Shown here: positions 34,428 through 39,571 of the stretch, one piece after another
Layout: each line of letters opens with the position of its first letter
Position numbering within the stretch: position 1 is the first letter of the stretch
DNA from: JAQWQB01 sp047636995
GTDB lineage: Bacteria > Bacteroidota > Bacteroidia > Flavobacteriales_D > Sanyastnellaceae
Reading direction: 5' to 3'
Assembly: GCA_047636995.1 (NCBI GenBank)
Contig: JBLIGQ010000023.1
Span: 1-39,571, forward strand
Length of the DNA: 39,571 nt
Notes under the pieces: generated by a model
Told to the model about the DNA's origin: nothing
The model's input: only the letters and a program-made list of their open reading frames with translations
The model's database searches: none
Program-made: the position numbers and the translations under genes

Positions 34428-37400
34428 GAAGAATTCTAAACCTTTCAGCCGTACTTTTTTTACTCTTAGCGGGAACATCCATTTCTGCGCAGGTAGATGT
34501 AACGATGTCCAATGGTTCTTTTGATTCCTGCGGTGGGTTGTTTATTGACAGTGGGGGTCAAGGAGGTACGGGGTACTCAAATAGTGAATATTTCGTTTGT
34601 ACCATCTGCCCTGAAATTGCAGGTGATGTTGTTACAGTTGATTTTGTGACCTTTGACTTAGATCAAACAGGAAACCAGAACCAATGGGATTCGATGGCTA
34701 TTTATGACGGAGACAACGTCAATGCAGGAACACTAGGTTCTTATTCGGGTACCAGCTTACAAGGTCTATTCGTTACGGCAACACCTTTGAACACAACAGG
34801 TTGTTTGACGTTCGTTTTTCAATCCAATGGTGCAGGAACAGGGAATTTTGGAGGATCAATTACGTGTGAAACGCCTTGTGACCGCCCAGTTGCAGAGGCA
34901 ACTTACGATGCCCCAGAAAATAAGCGAATTTGCGTAGGTGATGTGATCAATTTTGATGGCAGCGCTTCTTTTGCCGGAGCTGGATTTCAAATTGATGAAT
35001 GGTTGTGGGATTTTGCTGATGGCACAACTGACGAAAGTGGCCCAATAGTTTCACATTCTTGGGAAGAACCAGGAGAATACATTGTTGAGCTTTTCTTAAT
35101 TGATGACAACGGATGTGCCTCTACCAATCGAGTTAGCTTACAGTTATTAGTAGCTACCTACCCCAGTTGGGAGCCTTTCCCTGGTGACACCACTCTTTGT
35201 TTAGGAGAACAGCTTTGCATGGAAGCTTTTCCAGACGACTACGAAGTGTTGTGGGCTGGTCCAGATGTTTCTTATGAGAATCCTGACAATACAGACCTGC
35301 TTGACAACGTAGGAGAGTGTTTCGTTTCTGAGATTGATGTAGCTGGGTTTGCACCAGGACAACAACTTGAAAACATTAATGACCTGATTTCAGTAGATAT
35401 TTCAATTGAACACTCTTTCTTATTTGACCTTGTAGTAACAATTACTTGTCCGAGTGGAGAGTCTGTTGTGCTTCACCAACAAATGGCTTCACCTGATGGA
35501 CCTAATGTTGGAGCAAACGGAACTGATTTAGGAATTCCCGATACAGAATATTGGGATTACTCATGGGCATCAGATGCTCCCTTAGGGACTTGGTCTCAAG
35601 AGGCTTCTGCCGGCGGTGGTGGAGGACTTCCGGAAGGTATTTACGCGGCATTGCAGCCAATGGATCAACTGGTAGGTTGCGATTTAAATGGCGCATGGAG
35701 CTTCGAGGTATGCGACCTCTGGGGAGGTGATAACGGAGAGTTGAACTCTTGGGGGCTAAATTTCAATCCGGCCATTGTACCAGATGTAACAGAATTTACG
35801 CCAGACATCGGAGCAAATGCAGACAGTTCGTTTTGGTCATTCCCAACAAACGGATTGGACATTCTATCTGAAGGACCAGACGGTAACAGTGTTTGTTTCG
35901 CACCTATCGATGAAGGTGAATACGAATTCACATATTCTGTAACAAACAACCACGGTTGTACCTCAGATAGTCTCGTTACTATTTCAGCCAACCTAGCGGC
36001 GCAAGCAGATGCAGGTCCAGATATTACATTTTGTGGTGATGCAACGGCACTTCAAGGAGGATTGGATGGATTTCCAACACCGACTTGTTCAGCAGATGCA
36101 GGAAACTACACTTATTGCTATGAAAATAGCACAACCGTAACTTTTACCTACTGCCCTGACAATCCTGGAGATGGAATCACTTTTATGGACGTTTCGTTCA
36201 ACGCAGGTTCAGTAGAAAATTTCTTTGATGAATTTTGGGTGTATGATGGAGACAGTGATGCTGCTCCATTGCTTGCAGGTCCGATTTATGGTGACCTCTC
36301 TGGATTGAGCTGGGTAGCAACAAATCCAACAGGATGTATTACCATTCAACTGACGCCTGATGGCTCTGTCAATTGCACAGGTGGAAATCAAACTGAGTGG
36401 GATTATGATGTTGGGTGCACCCAAGGTGGACCTCAATATGAATATGTATGGACACCAGCAGAAGGTCTTTCAGATCCTACAAGCCCTACACCTGATGTAT
36501 TAAGTATCAATGGCGAAACAATCTATGAACTTGCGGTATGGCCTCTTGGACATCCCGAATGTGTTTCTTTTGACGAAGTAAGTGTTTTCCCAGCATTCAT
36601 TTTTGAAGTCAACTCAAATGATCCCTCTTGTTTTGGAAATGATGGAGTGATTTCAATGGAAATTGATGCTGGAACCGGAACACCTCCTTGGACCATTGAG
36701 TTCTTCGAAGAAGGTGTGTTAGTTGACACGCAACAATCCAATGGCGGACTTACCTCATACACAGATTTGTTCCCTGGGAATTACACCATATCTGTAGGAG
36801 ATCAAGGAGGATGTGTTTATGTGAATGATGTTGTAATCAACGCCCCACCTGAATTGGTTTTTGAGCTTTCTCTAGACACACTCATTTGTGTAGACGGAAC
36901 GGCATTGCTTGAAACCTCTTCAGACATGGATAATGACAATTCATGGGTGTATACTTGGGATGGTGGTTTAGGAGTTGGATCTAGTGTCTTTGCTTCACCA
37001 GATGTGACCACAATGTATAGTGTCTTTGCAACAGATGATGCAGGGTGTGATTCAGAGCCACTTACGGTTGAAGTAGCACTTCGCGATAGCTTGTCGGTAG
37101 CAATTACAGGGCCCGCTCTTATTTGTGGTGGAGCTGATGCATTCCTTGAAGTAACAGATACACAAGGAGGACTAGTTGATACCTATGAATACAGTTGGAC
37201 ATTCAATGGAGGAACTGTTGGGGAGGGCGAAGAACTTACCTATGCACAATTTCAAACAGGTACATACTGCGGAGTTGTAACTGATGGATGTGAATCTCCG
37301 GCTGGTCAAGCGTGTTTCGAAGTAGTGATTGAGACCCCACTGAACGTGGCGTTTGAAGCTGATACCACTATGGGATGCTTCCCGGCAGGTTTCTACTTTA

Positions 37401-38140
37401 CAAACTTGCTGGACCCTGCTGATTATACATCTAGTGTATGGGACTTTGGAGATGGGGCTTTCTCTTCTTTGCAAGACCCACCGCATGTATTTGAAAACCC
37501 CGGATTCTATGATGTTTCACTCACATTAACAACTGATCCAGGATGTGTGTATTCAATTAATTACCCGAATTACATTACGGTATTTAATAACCCAACAGCT
37601 GGTTACACAGCCACACCGCAGCCAACAACAATGCCTGACACTGAAATTAGTTTCTTTGATTATTCAATTGGTAATATTGTGGAATACAACTGGGTGTTTG
37701 ATACGTTGAACTACCAAGGAACATCAACAGAGAAAGATCCCGTGTTTGAGTTCCCTATGTCTCAAGGAGGTTATTATCCTGTGACTCTTTCCATTACAGA
37801 TTCAAATGGATGTAAAGATCAATTAACGAGGTACATTCAAGTGAATGACTTGTTGAACATCTTTGTTCCGAATAGCTTCACTCCGAACAATGACGGTGTA
37901 AATGATGTGTTTTTCGTTTCGGGAACCGACATTGATCCAAACCGCTTCGAGCTGATGATTTTTAGCAGATGGGGAGACAAAGTATTTGAAACAAATGACA
38001 TCAATCAAGTTTGGGATGGTGATGTGCATACAGGAGAATACTACACACAAAACGACATCTATACGTGGAAATTAATAGTCTACTCACTCACAACAGCCGA
38101 GCGTTTAGATCTTTCAGGTTCAATTATGATTATGCGCTAA
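34424..38140 (+). CDS. Giant type IX-secreted adhesin, copy 2 (CUB-PKD-P-CUB)
   Basis: A 1238-aa secreted protein with signal peptide 1-22 (RRILNLSAVLFLLLAGTSISA). The domain order matches the upstream copy: CUB-like about 25-150 (FDSCGGLFIDSGGQGGTGY), PKD near 193 (LWDFADGTTDESG), P-domain-like about 300-450 (IEHSFLFDLVVTITCPSG, FEVCDLWGGDNGEL), second CUB-like about 554-666, Ig-like segments, PKD near 1005 (VWDFGDGAFSSLQD) and 1087, and a type B sorting domain from about 1146 (VPNSFTPNNDGVNDVF, FSRWGDKVF, ending IMIMR). Similarity to copy 1 is high over the first half and drops in the Ig/PKD half. It is translationally coupled to the 139-aa protein and ends before a strong terminator. Confidence 0.88.
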   Translation: MRRILNLSAVLFLLLAGTSISAQVDVTMSNGSFDSCGGLFIDSGGQGGTGYSNSEYFVCTICPEIAGDVVTVDFVTFDLDQTGNQNQWDSMAIYDGDNVNAGTLGSYSGTSLQGLFVTATPLNTTGCLTFVFQSNGAGTGNFGGSITCETPCDRPVAEATYDAPENKRICVGDVINFDGSASFAGAGFQIDEWLWDFADGTTDESGPIVSHSWEEPGEYIVELFLIDDNGCASTNRVSLQLLVATYPSWEPFPGDTTLCLGEQLCMEAFPDDYEVLWAGPDVSYENPDNTDLLDNVGECFVSEIDVAGFAPGQQLENINDLISVDISIEHSFLFDLVVTITCPSGESVVLHQQMASPDGPNVGANGTDLGIPDTEYWDYSWASDAPLGTWSQEASAGGGGGLPEGIYAALQPMDQLVGCDLNGAWSFEVCDLWGGDNGELNSWGLNFNPAIVPDVTEFTPDIGANADSSFWSFPTNGLDILSEGPDGNSVCFAPIDEGEYEFTYSVTNNHGCTSDSLVTISANLAAQADAGPDITFCGDATALQGGLDGFPTPTCSADAGNYTYCYENSTTVTFTYCPDNPGDGITFMDVSFNAGSVENFFDEFWVYDGDSDAAPLLAGPIYGDLSGLSWVATNPTGCITIQLTPDGSVNCTGGNQTEWDYDVGCTQGGPQYEYVWTPAEGLSDPTSPTPDVLSINGETIYELAVWPLGHPECVSFDEVSVFPAFIFEVNSNDPSCFGNDGVISMEIDAGTGTPPWTIEFFEEGVLVDTQQSNGGLTSYTDLFPGNYTISVGDQGGCVYVNDVVINAPPELVFELSLDTLICVDGTALLETSSDMDNDNSWVYTWDGGLGVGSSVFASPDVTTMYSVFATDDAGCDSEPLTVEVALRDSLSVAITGPALICGGADAFLEVTDTQGGLVDTYEYSWTFNGGTVGEGEELTYAQFQTGTYCGVVTDGCESPAGQACFEVVIETPLNVAFEADTTMGCFPAGFYFTNLLDPADYTSSVWDFGDGAFSSLQDPPHVFENPGFYDVSLTLTTDPGCVYSINYPNYITVFNNPTAGYTATPQPTTMPDTEISFFDYSIGNIVEYNWVFDTLNYQGTSTEKDPVFEFPMSQGGYYPVTLSITDSNGCKDQLTRYIQVNDLLNIFVPNSFTPNNDGVNDVFFVSGTDIDPNRFELMIFSRWGDKVFETNDINQVWDGDVHTGEYYTQNDIYTWKLIVYSLTTAERLDLSGSIMIMR

Positions 38141-38164
38141 ATTAGCTGCTTTTAAAAACACCCT

Positions 38165-38200
38165 AAAGCGCGAAGATGTAATGTCTTCGCGCTTTTTTTT
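38165..38200 (+). terminator. Strong intrinsic terminator after the adhesin block
   Basis: A perfect 12-bp stem, AAAGCGCGAAGA (38165-38176) with TCTTCGCGCTTT (38184-38195), a 7-nt loop TGTAATG, and a T run to 38200. It lies 24 nt after the stop of the 1238-aa protein. Confidence 0.93.
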
Positions 38201-38299
38201 GGAAAAAGAACATCGAATACAAATTAGTAGAGGAAATCACCAAATTTGATTATTGATCGAATTGAATTATTCTTGTGCTGAAAAGATATAATTAGCTTA

Positions 38300-39394
38300 A
38301 TGAAAGCCAAACCGCTTCATTTCTCAAAGAATAATTCAATTCTTTTAAATGTTATTCGATTTGTTTCCGCTGAATTGGTGGTGTTAGCGCACATTGAAGA
38401 GTACTTCCCAAGTGCGAACTTAACGTTGCTGCGCAACGCTGGAAATTTCTCAGTAGGCCTATTCTTTATTCTTTCTGGAATGCTGATTGCCACATCTGCC
38501 TGGAATAAGCGAATAAAGAGTGCTGATTATGGTTTTAAAGCTTTCTTTTTAGATCGCTTTTCGAGAATATATGCTGCTTTAGTTCCAGCTTTGGCTATTG
38601 TTTTCTTGACAGATTATCTAAATTTCAAAATCTTTGACGTCCAGTTAATTAACATTGATCTTCAAACATTAGCAGGCAATCTATTGATGCTCCAGGAATA
38701 CCCTCTTATTGATCACGCTACTTATATTGTCAATAAACCGTGGTTCGATGAATTCCGGTTCTCATTTTTTGGTTCTGATCTGCCTTTATGGACATTGGCC
38801 ATTGAATGGTGGTTGTATTTGTTCTTCGGTTGGATCGCTTTGGTGAAATTTAAGCTGAAAAGAAAGTGGATTTTCATAGCGCTTTTGCTTGCGGTTGTTC
38901 CCGTGTACCAATTAATTATCGGTTCAAGAATGGGTCCGGGAGTAACTTTGATCTGGTTTTTTGGGGTAGGAATGGCACATCTCTTAAAACAGGAGCAAAA
39001 GCACTTCATGTTTTTGAAATCAACAATTTCAATTTTCGCTTTTACAATTCTATTTGGCGTGCTCTATTGGTTTGACTACTGGTTTTTAGCCGTATTTGCT
39101 TTTGGTATTGCGCTTTATGGATTGTTGTGTGTTCTTCAGCAAAAAAGAGTAGAAACGAATTCAAGTAAATTTCAGGTGGTCATTAATTTCTTGGCAGATT
39201 ACTCATTTACCCTTTACTTGGTTCACTACAGTTTATTAGGGCTGCTCACAAATTTCATTTCATTCAATGCAGTGTGGATTGATATCATTGTGTTGTTTCT
39301 GATAGTGAACATTGTATCTATTCTGGTAGCAGAGCCTTTCGAAAAGAAGCATAAACTAATTCGAAAATATTTGGGCAGTAGATTTTCAGCTTGA
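38300..39394 (+). CDS. Acyltransferase-3 family (OafA/YrhL-like) membrane protein
   Basis: A 364-aa integral membrane protein of the acyltransferase 3 family (PF01757), which O-acylates glycans such as lipopolysaccharide or other polysaccharides. About ten membrane helices are visible. Signature parts are RFVSAELVVLAHIEEYF with the catalytic His, FFILSGMLIATSAW, FFLDRFSRIYAALVPAL (conserved RxxR/YP-like), LPLWTLAIEWWLYLFF (the LWSLxxE motif) and a late helix YSFTLYLVHYSLLGL. There is no extra C-terminal SGNH domain. It lies alone after the adhesin terminator. Upstream TATAATTAGCTTA resembles no clear -7 box. The acceptor glycan is unknown. Confidence 0.9.
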   Translation: MKAKPLHFSKNNSILLNVIRFVSAELVVLAHIEEYFPSANLTLLRNAGNFSVGLFFILSGMLIATSAWNKRIKSADYGFKAFFLDRFSRIYAALVPALAIVFLTDYLNFKIFDVQLINIDLQTLAGNLLMLQEYPLIDHATYIVNKPWFDEFRFSFFGSDLPLWTLAIEWWLYLFFGWIALVKFKLKRKWIFIALLLAVVPVYQLIIGSRMGPGVTLIWFFGVGMAHLLKQEQKHFMFLKSTISIFAFTILFGVLYWFDYWFLAVFAFGIALYGLLCVLQQKRVETNSSKFQVVINFLADYSFTLYLVHYSLLGLLTNFISFNAVWIDIIVLFLIVNIVSILVAEPFEKKHKLIRKYLGSRFSA

Positions 39395-39449
39395 GTATTT
39401 TCATTCAAAGATTAGCCATTTGAATTTCTCCCTTTCGGGTGAACTAATC

Positions 39450-39495
39450 TAAGTTAAGAAAGGCAGCGAGCTTTCTTAGAGTGCCACTTAACTTA
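39450..39495. repeat. Nested inverted repeats upstream of a partial ORF
   Basis: An outer pair TAAGTTAAG (39450-39458) / CTTAACTTA (39487-39495) encloses an overlapping inner pair TAAGAAAG (39455-39462) / CTTTCTTA (39471-39478) with an 8-nt loop. No T run follows, so it is not a plain terminator. The outer arm ends directly before the ATG at 39496. Confidence 0.6.
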
Positions 39496-39571
39496 ATGGA
39501 TGGGACTTTTCACAAGTACATGAAGGTTGAACAGAATCAGTTTGGAAATTGTGTGATTGATATCATCAGAA
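39496..39571 (+). CDS. Possible partial CDS running off the right edge
   Basis: An open frame of 25 codons (MDGTFHKYMKVEQNQFGNC...) continues past the window end. The last upstream in-frame stop is at 39445-39447. There is no recognisable family and too little sequence to judge; Met-9 (39520) is another possible start. Confidence 0.3.
   Translation, partial: MDGTFHKYMKVEQNQFGNCVIDIIR

Noticed and set aside
38300..39394. Linking the acyltransferase to the adhesin block
   Set aside because: A strong terminator and 160 nt separate them, and nothing in the sequence shows a shared function.
1..39571. CRISPR arrays, tRNA or rRNA genes, riboswitches, phage genes
   Set aside because: I looked for direct-repeat/spacer patterns, T-loop and acceptor-stem signatures, and structural or integrase genes, and saw none.

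Overview
The window looks like a chromosomal segment from a marine or freshwater Bacteroidota, most like Flavobacteriales (Crocinitomicaceae/Cryomorphaceae grade). The reasons are three large secreted proteins with gliding-motility-associated (type IX secretion, type B) C-terminal domains, SPOR/TSP3 and DUF4294/DUF4199 proteins, a YtxJ-type bacilliredoxin, a fused alpha-beta 2-oxoacid dehydrogenase E1, AT-rich spacers, few Shine-Dalgarno sites, and several copies of the Bacteroidota -7 promoter box TAnnTTTG. No species is assigned. I saw no rRNA, tRNA, CRISPR array, complete insertion sequence or phage module.

Left part (1-9.7 kb) is mostly housekeeping. A minus-strand operon runs pRiA4b-ORF3-like gene -> miaA -> mutS2 (here without an Smr domain). 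Next come a small outer-membrane barrel protein, ytxJ, a TPR membrane protein, a small unknown gene, the fused E1 dehydrogenase and a COG2509 FAD protein.

Middle part (9.7-24.5 kb) holds a cell-envelope block on the minus strand: two related secreted beta-helix proteins, one ending in dockerin-like calcium-binding repeats, then a barrel-TSP3-triple-SPOR outer-membrane protein. It is followed by a 1093-aa beta-propeller/Y_Y_Y/transmembrane/class III adenylate cyclase, a DUF4294 protein, an SDR -> biotin carboxylase pair, the SRP RNA gene with a consensus promoter, a DUF4199 - GT2 pair, mnmA, and a stand-alone CheY-like receiver.

Right part (24.6-38.2 kb) is the most interesting region. An ECF sigma factor overlaps by 8 nt a membrane-anchored protein with an anti-sigma-like cytoplasmic N-terminus and a periplasmic PKD-PKD-CHU_C-like tail. 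A strong terminator closes that pair. Three giant secreted proteins (1159, about 1228 and 1238 aa) follow, each ending in a canonical type B sorting domain. The last two are a tandem duplication separated by a small secreted protein that is translationally coupled to the second copy. A 12-bp-stem terminator closes the block, and an acyltransferase-3 gene follows. My working hypothesis is a sigma/anti-sigma switch whose periplasmic part imitates the sorting domain of the cargo encoded next to it. This is inference from layout and domain similarity.

Layout note: all four convergent gene pairs in the window share or abut their stop codons on a palindrome (TTAA, CTAG, TAATTA, TTAA), leaving no room for an intrinsic terminator between them.
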